Assembly (NCBI GenBank): GCA_019915015.1
Contig: JAHBBC010000013.1
Location: forward strand, 248,001-312,000
Reading direction: 5' to 3'
Length of the DNA stretch: 64,000 bases
From: Auriscalpium vulgare
Lineage: Eukaryota > Basidiomycota > Agaricomycetes > Russulales > Auriscalpiaceae
Each line of letters begins with the position of its first letter. Position 1 is the stretch's first letter. Positions 35,485 to 47,997 of this stretch are shown in pieces. The notes under the pieces are model-generated. The model searched no databases. It saw nothing but the letters and a program-made list of their open reading frames with translations, and was not told where the DNA came from. Both the position numbers and the translations under genes were made by a program.

Positions 35485-35573
35485 GGCCGGCGACGGGGTG
35501 TTAAGGCCCCCTCACCCCCCAACTTGAGCGTGCATCCACCCCCCACACACTACACACTACCCATCCACGTATC

Positions 35574-36025
35574 ATGAATGCCAATAACAGCGCAACGTCA
35601 CGGTCGTCCTCTTCTCCGACACCCGCGACACCACCCGCGCCACAAGTCAACGGGCGCGTCGGACCCTCGACGCAGGCTGCCAATAACTTCGCGCCTGTAG
35701 CAACGTCTCAGGCCATTCGCGGAAGAGCGACGCTGTCTTGGGTTGCGGTTGACGGAGGACAGGTGAGCATGCGCCCTTGCCAACGCCAGGGTACATCACT
35801 TATGCACTGCATGACGAGCAGGTTGCAGGCAGGGCGAGCTCACCGGGTCAAAACCCCCCTCACATCGGAGCAGGGCGCGGATCACCCGCACAAGTTACTC
35901 CGGCCTCTCAGCAGGCGCCTGCGGGTGAACGCCCGGCACGGATAGTTAACGGGACAAGCAGCACGGCGCCTGCTTGGACACAGGGGGACACCCAGTTGGA
36001 GGACTCCTTGCCAGAACCTCTTTAA
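35574..36025 (+). CDS. Hypothetical small low-complexity protein
   Basis: Exon 1 is 35574-35762, the 59-nt intron is 35763-35821 (GTGAGC...GAGCAG, phase 0) and exon 2 is 35822-36025 (TAA), for 149 codons in total by splicing. The product is Ser/Thr/Pro/Gln-rich (MNANNSATSRSSSSPTPATP; VAGRASSPGQNPPHIGAGRG) and probably disordered, with no signal peptide or membrane span. The clean intron and the shared promoter block at 35458 support it. No family recognised. Confidence 0.55.
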
Positions 36026-36142
36026 AGATAGGATAGGATAATGTACAGATCGAACGGGCAGTCCCTGTCTTCGTGTATCGTCAATATCAGTTACAGCCAC
36101 GTCTCGCCGTACCAAGTCAGGCGCATGAAATTTACCCGCATC

Positions 36143-38224
36143 TCAGTACGCCTCCCTCTCTAGCCACCCCAGGCGCCCCTCCCACCGCCGCTCCAGCAGC
36201 CGCAGCGGGACATACAGCAGCGCCGCGCTCGCGAAGCCCGTGAACATCGCGATGTCGCCTGTCCCGCTCTTTGCGATTGGGCCCGCATACCACACTTGGT
36301 CCATGCTCGGCACGATGAGCGCGATGGACCCGCAGAACGCGAGGACCGCGGCGAGCCCAAGCGGGAGGCGCCGTGCGGTCGCCCAGTCGGCGGTGGCGTA
36401 GGTCGCCCAGCGGCCGCGCCGGATGACCGCATGCTCGACGAGGACGATGGCGGCGAAGGACGAGGACCAGTAGCCGATGATGCCTATGGGAGGTGAGGGT
36501 GGAGGACGTAAAGATGGTGTAGTCACGCACTCAGAATGTCGATGAGGGTGTTGTAGAACTTGACGGCGCCGACAATTGCAATGGGTATCAAGCTGCCCGA
36601 AGTATCAGCCATCCAGAGCACAGGAAATGGGTTACGTGGACGCTCACATCGCAGTGGAGATCACAGCGTAGACGTAGCGAGGGATCTTCGCCAGGAAAGG
36701 CGTCACCGCCATGAAACTGGTCCCGAACGAGTACATCGTCGGCGCGACCGCGCTCGGGATCGTCAGCGCGATCACGACGGTCATGAACTTGCCAAACCCG
36801 CCCGCCATCCCGAGCACAGAGCCGATAAGACCGCCGATGTTGGACCCGTTGTCGCCTAGGCCCGCCTGCCAGGCTGGAACCGCAGGGGCGCCAGCGGCGA
36901 AGACAGCGCCGAGCATGTGTCCGGGGAGCTAACCGCAGAGTCACAGATAGTATAGTATGGATGCAAGGGTTACTGCGTACCGTGGCGATGAAAAACCCGA
37001 GATAGACGTATATGAAGATCCTCCAGCTGAACGATGGCGGTAAGTCTTGCACGGCAGAATAATTTTTGGAGTAGCTCACCTTGGTGCCGGTGCATGGTAC
37101 ACCCCGTAGTCAGGCGTCATAGTGCACCAGCTAAGGACACTCGAAAACACGATTGACGCGAACGACAGTACGGCAGACGGCGTAGCAGGGGGCGTCGGTA
37201 GATTCACGACGTGTTTCGCTCCGGCGCCTAGCATCGTGATAAACGCGACGAAGTTAGGGAACCACGCGAAGCTCTCGTATCTTTCCCCGCACAGAATCAG
37301 CACGCTGTCGGTGCCATGTGTGGAGTGGTACTGACAAATGGAGGATGCGATAGCCCATGAATGAGACCACGAGGGAGATGACGGCGATGATGACGATGCC
37401 GACGGTGTCGTTCAGATGCGTCGATACGGATGCGAGCGTCTGGCCGCCAACGATCGTGTTGAGGATGAGGAAGCCCATGAGGGAGAAGACGTTGAGCAGG
37501 CTCGGTATCATCGCGCCATACAAGCTGTATCACTTGTTTGAGTACATGTTTTGGCATGAATTGGGCGATCTTACCCCCAGGAGAATCGCGCCTGCACCAT
37601 TGCACGTGTGCCCAGCTTTGGTCCAAAGACACCACTGGCGCAGAGGCATCAGCCCACCAGATTGCAATCGAGGTAGAGCGCAAAGTCGTACAAGAACGCT
37701 GGAACCGCGCATGTGCTGCAGATACTGTGAGCATCAATAAAAATAATCTGCAGGAGCGACGTACACAAGATCCACAAATAGAATGATGATCAATGAGTCT
37801 TTGAGCCCGAGCGAGAAGAATGCAGGCCCCGCAGAGCCTGTGCTCATCCTATGCACAGCCACATGCAGATCGTGTTTAGCATCGTCGGCCGAGTAACGCG
37901 GAGGACAGGGCGCACGGGAGCACGTTCAGATTCACCGACAGCCATGCGAAGAACATCTGATACAGTCGCTTGTCCGTGCGGTCTTCCAGTGGGATCGGCG
38001 CGATGCTGATAAGAATGGAGAGCGAGTGAACAGATCAACAAGGCCACACCGAAAGAACTAGTTGGCACGCACCCATGCGTCTCAACGCCCCACCTTCGCA
38101 GCAGCTGCGAGAACCGCTGGAATCGCGACTGTTGCGGTTGCGAGCCGGCGGACAGGCTATCCACGTCCTCCTCGTTCGCGTCGGCCGCGCGTGGAGCAAC
38201 TTTCTCTGTGTCGTGGGTGTCCAT
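36143..38224 (-). CDS. NCS1-family purine/cytosine permease
   Basis: Plasma-membrane symporter for cytosine and purines, FCY2-like. ATG at 38224-38222 begins MDTHDTEKVAPRAADANEED, then RFQRFSQLLRRWGVETHG. Core pieces follow through about ten short introns: APIPLEDRTDKRLYQMFFAW, STGSAGPAFFSLGLKDSLII, VFGPKLGTRAMVQARFSWG, SLLNVFSLMGFLILNTIVGG, VGIVIIAVISLVVSFMGYRI, FPNFVAFITMLGAGAKHV, GFGKFMTVVIALTIPSAVAP, IIGYWSSSFAAIVLVEHAVI. It ends at GWLEREAY with TGA at 36145-36143. Frame is kept at every junction I tested, so it is intact. It is the working paralogue of the decayed copy at 22682-24721, same orientation, about 13 kb apart. Confidence 0.9.
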
Positions 38225-39748
38225 GATAGCGGGGTGAAGGGAACACGCGCACGCGTGGGGCGCGCCATGGCTTATACTTATACTCCCCACGCCTGGTCGA
38301 AAATAGAACTCGCAGGCCTCGAGAAGCGCGGACTGGAGGAAGCGGCGGCGAGGTTGATGGCTTCGATGCGGGCGGTTCTGATAAGATGAAGAGCGATGCT
38401 TCCTTCGTCAGGCGCGGGTGCGTTATGATCCCGATATGCAGCGGTGATAGGGAGGGTGATGATCGGTAAGGTAGTGCAGGGCTGCAAAGATGGCTAGAGC
38501 GTCGCGAGTCCCGACGTCGGGACTCGTGCGCTGCTTTGCTATGGCGCGGCATCCCGATCCGCGCACAGCAGTCGCAGGCTGTCGGACTGGCATTAATCCT
38601 CGGAACCTCCCACGAAAGGAAATGTGCATGTGTGCAAAGCGCTCCAGCCTGTTTGAGACGGGGAAGGCCTAGATGTGATGGGGACGACGGAAAGCAAGCA
38701 CTGGTGCTAGACCCTCGTGGGGTGAGTGGGAGGAATGGCTAGTAGCGGGCGAGTAGGCGAAGCGAGAAGAACTCGTGGTCGGGACAATAGTGCTTGCTTG
38801 CAGCAGGCCAGAGAACAGTTGGATTCACATATCCTTGAGTGAACTATGTACGAAAGTGTGGTAAGAGCAAGGTATATGCGCTCCAAGACGAAATGCTCGC
38901 ACCTGAGGCTGCAGACTGAGTGTAGTCGTGGGCCCACTCGTTACCTCATCGACATCTGTGGTGATTGTGTTGACGAAGGTTACTGCATCGCCTCACACAC
39001 AGAAAACGCTCAAAATCATTGCGCACGTAGGGCCACGAGGGAAACTGATAGAGACCCGACAGCTGCAGCAGATGCCAGCAGGCCCGAGAATCCACAAAAC
39101 AATCGGATTTTGCTTTCGCTGCGTTAAACATCGACCAGTTGACCAAGATGAGTGATTCGTGAAGGGCAGGATATATGGCAGGTAAATGAATGTACATGGT
39201 AGGCGCGTCTCTTGGGGGACGGAGGGTGAGATCTTGAGACTCCGCCGCGCGGAAGGACCAGCCGCCGCAGGTCGTGCTCGCCTTTCATTCATACCCCATT
39301 TGAGATCCCAATCCGCACGCATGTGCCTCCTTTCCTACAGGCAACTTCAGCACCCACCTTTACCGTCTTATTCTTATGTACACGGCATCTGAACTCGTCC
39401 CAGAGCAATTCCAGAGCTGCATTCAGGATTCAGGAAGCCTCAGCCTCAGAAATCTCGGCGTGGCCGAACGTTCATGTCTCGTACGCACTTCACGCGCCGT
39501 TTGCTCTATGCTTCTCTCAATTGGACCAGATTTTGCTGAGGCAGTGTGGCCCGTGGGCCGTGCCCGGGCGCTCGTCGATGAGCGCAAAGTACCACATCGC
39601 TTCCGACACGGCCGGGGCGTGGTCATCATGAGCCTAGGAATCGTGCCCCCAATGCCAGGGACTCCCATCGTCTGCGCTCATCCTAGGTCGCAGCTTCTTC
39701 TGTTCCCCTCAACTCTCAGTCTCCAGGAGCTTTTCATATTTCCGCATC
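38225..39748. other. Intergenic, nothing firmly recognised
   Basis: The left end is the permease promoter (TATA-like TTATACTTATAC near 38272). A plus-strand frame at 39376-39777 overlaps the F-box A start in another frame and has no family match. Nothing else stands out. Confidence 0.4.
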
Positions 39749-41081
39749 ATGGCCAAACTCACGACTCTATCAGTTGAAGTCCTGGACAACATCGCAGCCT
39801 GCATCACTTCCCCGATCGACATAGTGGCCTTCGCTCTCACGTCGAAGACCCTCGCAGCCGTCGCATCACCCCGTCACACTCGTCTTCGGGCGATTGTATG
39901 CTCCCGCTTCGCGCTTTGCGTCTGGCAGCTGCTCGCCACAAATGCCTCCTTGGCTCGCAACGTACGCTTGTTGACGATATGCGATCGATCATGCAGCCAC
40001 CAAACCCTACCGACTCCATGCATGAAATGTGCTCCCGGATGCTGGCACGGCCATACAGATCACGGAGAGGAGTACGAAGGCCTTGATGTCACAAGACAGG
40101 CGGAGCGTGTCATGATCGCTGCCCTGAAGAACATGTCAAATCTAGTGCTCTTCGATTGGAAAGCATCTACCTCAAACAAAATAGTCGCGCAGAATGACAA
40201 AGAAGATATCTGGTCGTCGCTGGCAGTCATGACTTCGCTGGATGTTATCGTCATTTCCGAGTCGGACAGATGTACCGTGTGGAATAGCCAGGTATATCCA
40301 TTTGCTACTTATCATTGCTGTATATCTGATCACATCGTGGCAGCTCTTCAGTCTGTCAAATCTGACAGTCTTTGACTATACGACGGAGATTTGCATAGAT
40401 TCTTCTACTCCCCCCGATTGTTCACGACTCGTCACAATGCTCAAAGATCGTTGTCCCAGACTCGAGGTTGGTCCCATGTCTGCTCTTAGAAGAACACCGC
40501 TCATCACCTTTTCACCCCTCAAGGAACTATATCTTCGCTTCGAAGCGGATTTTCACTCCGGGGTCGGCTTCGCAGCCCCTAACCTTGGGGACTCCCTATT
40601 GACGGCTCGATGGCGCCGCTTGATGGCGGTCGGTCTGAAGCACGTCGCCAGCGCGCCTGCAGCCGCCGTCTCTTTTCTTGCCGCCCATCCCAGTCTGCGC
40701 CGCGTTCATTTGGACGAATGGTTCGGCTGTCGCCCCCTCCCTGACGACTTCGAGGACTTTGATTGGCATTCCACCATCGCGTTGCGGCTCGCCTTGCCGC
40801 CAGGTGTCCTCCCGAACTTGAAGACGCTCCACTGCATACCAGGGCATGCCACTGACATCGTCCGGTCCATCTTATCGACTGGCGGCGCCCACGTGACGCT
40901 CACGATCTCTGTCGACGTGACCTTAGCGTACGGAATGGACCTTGCCGCTTTGGACGAATTCATATCCCTCATGAAAGCACTACCGCTCAACATGACGGTG
41001 GCGAACCGCGCAGATGTGGAGAGAACAGTCCTCATACGGAAGAGGTGCAGGGAGAACGAGGCCCGACAGCGCGCTCAATAG
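39749..41081 (+). CDS. F-box-like leucine-rich protein, paralogue A
   Basis: Probable SCF substrate adaptor. ATG at 39749; exons 39749-40291 (543 nt), 40344-40466 (123 nt) and 40524-41081; 407 residues. The N-terminus LSVEVLDNIAACITSPIDIV with TSKTLAAVASPRHTRLR fits an F-box-like domain. A Cys/His-containing patch follows (TPCMKCAPGCWHGHTDHGEE), then LRR-like segments (LFSLSNLTVFDYTTEICIDS; LAAHPSLRRVHLDEWFG; LPNLKTLHCIPGHATDIVRS). Intron 2 (57 nt, GTTGGT...CTCAAG) happens to keep the frame open when unspliced; comparison with copy B shows it is an intron. Paralogues B (46654) and C (52273, disrupted) share the same architecture. Intact. Confidence 0.85.
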
Positions 41082-41957
41082 GAACCCAGCTGATATCTCT
41101 TCGGTATGAACATCGAGGCCAGCCTGACCCCGCATCGCTTTATCCAGCTGACATTAGGGGTGTCATAATCGAGTCGTAATTGACTACTTACTCTGAACAC
41201 CCCTATTATCCATGCATCCAGTATACTCCTTCAATCCTTCACCGCCTGCGCTAGCGGGTGCTCGGGCGTGCTCGACATAGGGGCGCAGGCCCAGTCGATC
41301 GCCATCCTACTGGTAAAGTTGTGGACGTCTCCAGGTCACCAACCGGACCACTGGACCCATTTCATGGCCGGCGCCGGCGACAGGCCTGGGTTCTGATAGA
41401 CGAGGCAGAGAGCGAGGACGAAGAGAGCGAGGAGTCGAGGACGATGTCATGGCAGATCTGTGATTCACGATTCGGGCGGCTGTGATCTCTACTCTCTTCG
41501 CGTCCTTCGGTCATACTCTTACCAACTGTACCTGTACAATTCATGTATCTCAACGGTTACTGTCTATCTTGCCATGCTGTATGCTATGAAGGCCTGACCG
41601 GCACAATGTAAATGTGATTTCGCAGTTTCCTCGACGGTGGAAAGGGCGAGACCTCAAGAGACAAAAGCAGACTGAGCGGGCATAATGCCGATTCCTGCTA
41701 CGTTGAGGTATAGGCACTCCAACGAGGGGCGCGTACATATACAGCGTCGGCGCGTAGTCGTTGTTGGAGAGCAGGCGATGCGCGTCCATGCAGTAATAGG
41801 GGTGTTCAGAGTAGTCGATCTCAAGCAGCGGCAAGTACTCGAGGTGGTCCACACCACAGAGGAATGGTGCCAGCAGAATAAATAAAAGAAGGCGTGTCGT
41901 CGCTCATTGCCAAGTACTACCATTTCAATTCCATCATATATGTCAATCAGAGCACTA
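41082..41957. other. Intergenic with a short dispersed repeat
   Basis: 41294-41332 matches 61871-61909 at 33 of 39 bases; both read VDRHxxGKVxDV in one frame. The repeat lies downstream of a gene end in each case. No other feature recognised. Confidence 0.4.
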
Positions 41958-43725
41958 TCAGAGCCCGGACGCCGCTTTCTCCGCCTTGCCATACCGCGCG
42001 TGGTCCGCTTCCGCCATCCCAACCTCTAGGTCCAGTTCAACAGTGCGCACCTTGTCCGCGTCCTCCTCACGCTCATCGAATGCAGCGTTATCGCGGTGCA
42101 CTGAAATCTCGATGGGCCGCATCGCGTATGACTCGTTCGTCGTGCTCGACATCTTGCGCCCGAAGTGCATGCCACCCGTCTGCGAGTTGAGGCCCTTGAC
42201 TGCCGGCGGGCGTACGCTGGATCTGCTGGAACGTATATGAGTGTGGGGAACAGACATAAGAGCCATCAAATGGAAGGCGTACGAGTGCTCCGAGTCGTTC
42301 GCGTAGTTAGATAGCGAGCGATGCATCCGCGTCGCACCCATTACCCTGGTCAGAGGTTGTCATGATCATAGGCCCCGCAATGAAAGCCGACGGTGTACGT
42401 ACATGATGAGGACTGCGCGAGTGGAGCATCAGGCGATCGCAGTTAATCACTGTCTCGGGAAGCGAAACACAAGCTCACGTGCAGGATTTTGGAACATCTG
42501 CGCGCGACACAGGATTAGTTCCGTCCTCCTAACAATTAAGGCACTCTGCGTACCAGGTTCCATACGTCTGCGGGACAGCGGGGTGAGGTTCAATAGATGC
42601 CTTATCTGCTAATGACGAGCCGTAAGCTACCAACCGTTAATGTTCTTGAATAGAAGGATCTGTCACAATATACCATATTATTCTCACGAGCAGACAGAGG
42701 GAGATGGGAACCCACTGTGACGGGCAGCTCGGCGATTGTGGCCAGGCTGAGCCATATGAGACCCTACGCCACAATCAGCACCGCGTAAATGGCGAGGACA
42801 GCCTGAGGGAGGCACCGACCTGGTGGTAGAGCGTGCGCCATATGCTGAATCGTGCCGCCTCGCGCTTAGACACAAGCCCCACAAGCATGATGGCCAGCAG
42901 CGACGCATCGGAGACGAACGAGATTACGGAGAGCGCCCGCCCGCGCACCGTCAATACGTGCAGGCAGCCACCGCCTGTAGTGTTCCATATGCCCTTGGAC
43001 TGCAACTACCGTCAGAACAGGAGCAGGGCAAATTCGTTCGTACACCGCTGATTACCTTGATGATGTCTGCGTACGTAGTGCGGAGCAGATTAACAATTGA
43101 GTCGAGGTACGAGATGCGGATTGAGGAAGGAGAACGTACCTTGAAGCCATGCCGCAACAATGGCGAGCCAAATTGAGGCAGAGAGAGCTACAACGTAGAT
43201 GTTCCGCTGCCAGATAGCTGCACTGGGAATGAAGAACGAATCGGTTTAGAGCGTAATGATGGGTTCGAATGGTTTCCATACATCCGCAATACGATTAGAA
43301 GCGAAGCAGAGACCATTGCGAGGGCAGCGAAGGTCTAAGGGTGCCAGTGTGAGTATGCAGAAAGATATCCAATAAAAACCCATGTTGTACCAAAGCGGCG
43401 ATCAGCCGCGCCTGCAATATAGCGTGGTTTGTGAGCATATAATGCATGTGGAATATTGCGCAACGGCACACCTGGCAGTTAATTTCGGTCGTCACATCCA
43501 TTCCGACGAGGTTGACAATGGTGAACAAAAGACAAGAGAAACGACAGAGCGAGTAGATCTGCGAGCAGCGTCCGAGTGAGTACTGATCACTCGCAATATG
43601 GCAGAGGCACTCACGACGAGAGTCCAGATCCATTTTCGTCTACCGGAAATGAAGTCCCATTCGTAGTCAATGTGCGTCACGTACTCCCAGCTGTCGGGGT
43701 CATCAGAAGCAGCTAAGGTCGACAT
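41958..43725 (-). CDS. Uncharacterised multi-pass membrane protein (seven-span type, basidiomycete family)
   Basis: ATG at 43725-43723 (MSTLAASDDPDSWEYVTHID). Through about nine introns one reads YEWDFISGRRKWIWTLV, IYSLCRFSCLLFTIVNLVG, MDVTTEINCQARLIAAL, TFAALAMVSASLLIVLRI, AAIWQRNIYVVALSASIWLA, VISFVSDASLLAIMLVGLV, FSIWRTLYHQ, GLIWLSLATIAELPVTV and MGATRMHRSLSNYAND, then a polar cytoplasmic tail (VELDLEVGMAEADHARYGK) to the stop at 41958. The order of hydrophobic spans and the xYLTHIDYEW / EINCQA signature match a large receptor-like membrane family I know from Agaricomycetes; ligand and function are unknown. Splicing around 42240-42560 is uncertain. Confidence 0.75.
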
Positions 43726-44496
43726 GACGAGTGCGCACGCACATGTACACCCCAGCGAGAGCATGCTCAAGTTTCACGAAGTCAACTGTTTGTGGGATCA
43801 GCGCGCAGTATGGCATGGATGGAAAAATATGGCGCACGGGATGTCCTCGCGAGGACGACAGGGTCGTTCCAGTTGACCATAGCGCTTGCCGTTGAACTCG
43901 ATAACTGTCAGGGGAAAACGCGTCACTGATAGCGAAACTGGGAAAGACAGGCCAGCATTATATGCCGCCCCAGCGCTACTGAGGAGCTTGTTAGATCACT
44001 GCATCAAGTGGCCCCGCCAGGCGAAATGACAGTCCGGTACGCAAAGGAAGTCGCAGTGACAGAATAGCTCATATGCGCTTCAAATCAGCATCAGTGGTCC
44101 GGCAACAATTTCGGGGATTTGGTGTTGGAAGCTGTGAGGATGACCCGGGAGACCGACTTGGAGTGGAACATGATCAATCGGTAGAGTCGACACTTCAATG
44201 TTGATGTCCCCGTCCGACTAGTCTCCCCGAGGCAGAGTCGACAGCTTCAACATTCGCGAGCTCAGGATCAGCTGCGTCCGACCAAAGGACCAAGGATGAT
44301 CGCAACTGTCAAGAAAATATCCGGCGAGGGATAACTGCGATAGATGCAGGCGGAACCAAGGGAAAGGGCAGGAAATTGTTTCTTTGATAAGATAAGATCC
44401 TAGCGAACAAGTTAGTACGTGGCTTACCACGTCTCCCCACCTTTCGCCACCACCACCTCAGTGATCTTCAGTCTCAAATCCCCAGCAAGCGGTACC
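43726..44496. other. Divergent promoter region of the membrane protein and DER1
   Basis: Contains a pair of direct repeats around GTAGAGTCGACACTTCAA (near 44182) and GCAGAGTCGACAGCTTCAA (near 44231), and TAAGATAAGAT near 44387. No coding signal. Confidence 0.4.
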
Positions 44497-45542
44497 ATGT
44501 CGTACACTGGATTCTGGGATGAAATACGCAAGATTCCGCCAGTGACGCGGTTTGTTGCCGCGTCGTCGCTGGCCGTCTCAATACCGGTGATGATGCAGCT
44601 CGTCAGCCCTTACAAAGTCGTGTTCGTGAAGGATTTGGTCGTATATAACTGGGAGGTACGCCAACATCTATTGGTATTCTGGGAAGTGACGCGCTGACTG
44701 AATGACACCTTTCGATGTAGATTTGGAGAGTTTGGTCAAGCTTCTTCCTGGGCAGTACGTGCATACCCTCTCCCGACGAGTTATCGGTCCTAATATTTCC
44801 CCTCGCAGGCTCCGGAATCAACTTCATATTCGATTTCGCCATGCTGTAGTAGGTACCGCTGTCCCTTTTCCGCCCAAGCACCAACTCACCGCATGCAGCC
44901 GCACATCCAACCAGCTCGAAGAAGGGCACTTTCTCGGCCGTTCGGCTGACTTCGCATGGCAGCTCCTCGTCGCAGTTGGTGGCATCTTGGTATGTTATGC
45001 AGGGGTAGTCATGGTGGCTCTTGCGCTGACACAACCGGCAGGCACTGAATGTCCCGCTGCAGACATACGTACACCACCGCGCGCTCATCGTCTGCCTCAC
45101 CTACCTCTCCTCTGCGCTCGCACCACCAGGGACGACCTCGTCCATCATGGGCATGGTCACCATCCCCATACAATATTTTCCCTACGCGCTCATCGGTACG
45201 TTCGCCCCGCCCCGCTGCTTTCAACGATCTCACGGAGCGTGTACAGGCATGGACCTCGTGATGAGCGGCGCGCAGGCTGCCGGCGTCGGCGTGACTGGGG
45301 CGGTCATTGGGCACCTGTGGTGGTGGTGGATCTTTGGCGACGATGGGCACGGGCTGCCGGGCCTGCAGGAATACGGCAGTGCGCCGCGCTGGGTCACCGC
45401 CATTGTAGGCGCAAACGCGCCGGTGCGCACAGGTCCAACAGAACCGGACGAAAGTGACTCTCAGCCAAGGCGCCCGGTGCGGGCGGCGGCGGGCGAAGGA
45501 GGATACCAATGGGGTCAGGGAAATCGTCTGGGCTCAGATTGA
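44497..45542 (+). CDS. DER1: Derlin, ER-associated degradation membrane protein
   Basis: Rhomboid-like pseudoprotease of the ER membrane that helps retrotranslocate misfolded proteins to the HRD ligase. ATG at 44497 (MSYTGFWDEIRKIPPVTRFV); exon 1 ends at 44655 (YNWE) and the next begins at 44721 (IWRVWSSFFLG). The family signatures are clear: PPVTRF, WRVWSSFF (the WR motif), FDFAMLYR, and then LNVPLQTYVHHRALIVCLTY, GMVTIPIQYFPYALIGMDLV, a Gly-rich GVTGAVIGHLWWW, and a polar tail to TGA at 45540-45542. About 230 residues, normal for the family. Tail-to-tail with URA5, 126 bp apart. Confidence 0.9.
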
Positions 45543-45668
45543 GCGTGCAAAATGTGGGAATGTGAGGTGGAGAGGGAGGGTCAGCTAGACTGTATGTGTC
45601 TTCTTGTCGTTTATCAATATTGCTTCATCACCGCACGTTCGTACACGGATTTGAGTGACTGTCGCAAG

Positions 45669-46407
45669 CTACTCCTTGACGCCGAACTCCGCCCAATACG
45701 CCTGCATGTCCTTCAGATTCTCCGTCTTCCCCTTCTCTTCCAGCCACGCCATCAAGTCCCGCATCCGCAAGATTGCACTCACGCGGCCCTTCCCGCCCAG
45801 CTCGCCCTCCAGCTCCTTCACGGTGCTCTTACCCTCACGGCCTACTTCCTCTCGGTCCAGCGCCATCACGACGCCGACCACCTCGCCGCCCTCGTTTGCG
45901 ACGAGATCGCGCGCGCCGCGTACAGCCGTGCCGGCGGTCATCACGTCGTCGAGGATGAGCACGCGGCGGTCGCGCACGGGCACGCCGACCATGCGTCCGC
46001 CCTCGCCGTGGTCCTTCGCCTCCTTGCGATCGTACGCGAAGCCGACGTCAATCCCGTGGTGCGTGTGCAGCAGCACGGCGGTGATTGCGGCGAGGGAAAT
46101 ACCCTTGTAAGCAGGCCCGAAGAGCACGTCGAATTTGGGCAGCGGGTCGGTGGGCGATGCGAGCGCAGCGGCGATGGTGGAGGCGTAGGCGTGCCCGAGG
46201 GACGCGAGGAGGGGTCCGGTGGAGATGAGCCCTGCGTTGAAGAAGTACGGCGAGATCCTGAGGCGGTTGCTCGTTGGTCCGCGTGTTGTCAAGGAGCGTG
46301 GGCAGGACGTACCGCCCGGATTTGAGCGTAAAGGATCCGAACTTGAGGGCGCCGATGTTCAGGGCATCGTCGACGAGCTTCGTCTGGTAGTCTTGTAAAG
46401 AGGACAT
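45669..46407 (-). CDS. URA5: Orotate phosphoribosyltransferase
   Basis: Makes OMP from orotate and PRPP in de novo pyrimidine synthesis; cytosolic dimer. ATG at 46407-46405 (MSSLQDYQTKLVDDALNIGA). Exon 1 is 46313-46407, a 55-nt intron is 46258-46312, and exon 2 is 45669-46257, giving 227 residues. Key motifs: FTLKSGRISPYFFNAG near the N-terminus, FGPAYKGISLA, YDRKEAKDHGEGG (catalytic flexible loop) and the PRPP-binding VLILDDVMTAGTA, then ending FGVKE-stop. Complete and in frame. It shares a 246-bp divergent promoter with F-box B. Confidence 0.95.
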
Positions 46408-46653
46408 GCTGGCACGCCACTGATTGAGACATTTGCAGGCAGGCACCACACCGTGAAAGCTCTGTGTGGAACTCACAGGTAGAATGAACGCTTTATTCAC
46501 GATATGTAGAGTCAAGACGAAGCAGGGAGTCGGGGAGGAAAGTTTCCCGAGACGATGATCTAATCTAATCTGCATTGCTCACGTGCTGTGGCCGGCAACT
46601 TCACTCAGCCTTCTTCCACAGTCACCGTTCCAGTACCAAGTTGCTGAGTAGCC

Positions 46654-47997
46654 ATGCTCGCAACTCTGCCCGTCGAAATTCTGGACAATATCGCAGTCTG
46701 CATCACTTCTACCATCGACACAGTGGCCTTCGCTCTCACCTCGAAGACCCTCGCAGCCGTCGCATCACCGCGCCACACTCGTCTTCGGAAGATTGTATGC
46801 TCACGCTACGCGCCTTGCGTATGGCAGTTGCTCGCCACAAGTGCCTCCTTAGCTCGCAACGTCCGCTCGTTGACAATATGCGGTCGGTCAAGCAGCCAGG
46901 TCCTAGTACCGACTCCATGCATGAAATGTGCTCCCGGATGCACGCACGGCTACGCATATGTCGGAGAGGAGTACGAAAGCCTCGACGTCACGAGACAGGC
47001 GGAGCGTGTCATGATCGCTGCCCTGAAGAACATGCCAATTCTAGTGCTCTTCGACTGGAAGGCCCCTACCTCAAACAAAGTAGTCGCACACAGTGAACCG
47101 GACAAACAAGATATCTGGTCGTCGCTGGCAGCCATTGCTTCGCTAAATGTTATTGCCATTTCCGAGTGGGACAGATGTCCGGTGTGGGGAAGCCAGGTAT
47201 GATATTTCCTCGTGCTACTTCCCATTGGTATGTATATCTGATCACACTATCGCAGCTCTTCACTCTTTCACATCTGACAGTCTTTGACTACACGACGGAG
47301 ATGTGTATAAATTCTTCTACTCCCCCCGATTGCACACGACTCGTCGCCATGCTCAAAGATCGTTGTCCCGGACTCGATGTAGGTCCCATGTCTGCTCTTA
47401 GAAGAATACCGCTCATTTCCTTTTCACCCTTAGGAACTGTATCTTCGCTTCGAATCGGATTTTCACTCCGGGGTCGGCTTCGCACCCCCTGATCTTGGAG
47501 AGTCCCTATTCACGGCTCGATGGCGCCGCTTGGTGGCGGTCGGTCTGAAGCGCGTCGCCAGCACGCCTGCGGCTGTACTTTCGTTCCTTGCCGCCCATCC
47601 CAGTCTGCGCCGGGTTCATATGGACGAATGGTTTGGTTGTCGCCCCCTCCCTGACGACTTCGAGGAGTTCGATTGGCATCCGCCCGTCGCTCTGCGGCTC
47701 GTTTTGCCGTCAGGTGTGTTCCCGAACCTGGAGACACTCCATTGCATACCAGGGCATGCCACCGATATCGTCCGGTCCATCTTATCCACGCAGGCGACTG
47801 GCGGCGCCGGCGTGACGCTCACGATCTCTGTCGACTTGTCCATACGGTACGATGACACTTTGGACGAATTCCTCTCCGTCACGAAAGAACTTCCACCCAA
47901 CATGACGGTGTCAAACCGCGCAGATGTGGAGGTAGCGGAGCGTTCACGGAAGAGGTGGCAGGCGCGACAGCGCCTGGAAATGCCCCATCGGCATTGA
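46654..47997 (+). CDS. F-box-like leucine-rich protein, paralogue B
   Basis: ATG at 46654; exons 46654-47196 (543 nt), 47256-47378 (123 nt) and 47434-47997; 409 residues. LPVEILDNIAVCITSTIDTV starts the F-box-like domain; TPCMKCAPGCTHGYAYVGEE and the LRR-like C-terminus (LAAHPSLRRVHMDEWFG, FPNLETLHCIPGHATDIVRS) follow. Without splicing intron 2 (47379-47433, 55 nt, GTAGGT...CCTTAG) the frame would break; with it GLD joins ELYLRFE in frame. This proves intron 2 for the family. Homology to A and C continues into the 3' flank (ACATTATACATATGCATGCATCC). Intact. Confidence 0.85.

Noticed and set aside
45552..46325. 257-codon plus-strand open frame
   Set aside because: Antisense shadow of URA5, whose PRPP-binding and catalytic-loop motifs are on the minus strand.
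47379..47433. Apparent 2-nt frameshift in F-box B
   Set aside because: The segment has GT...AG ends, a pyrimidine tract and a 57-nt counterpart in A and C; removing it restores frame, so it is an intron.
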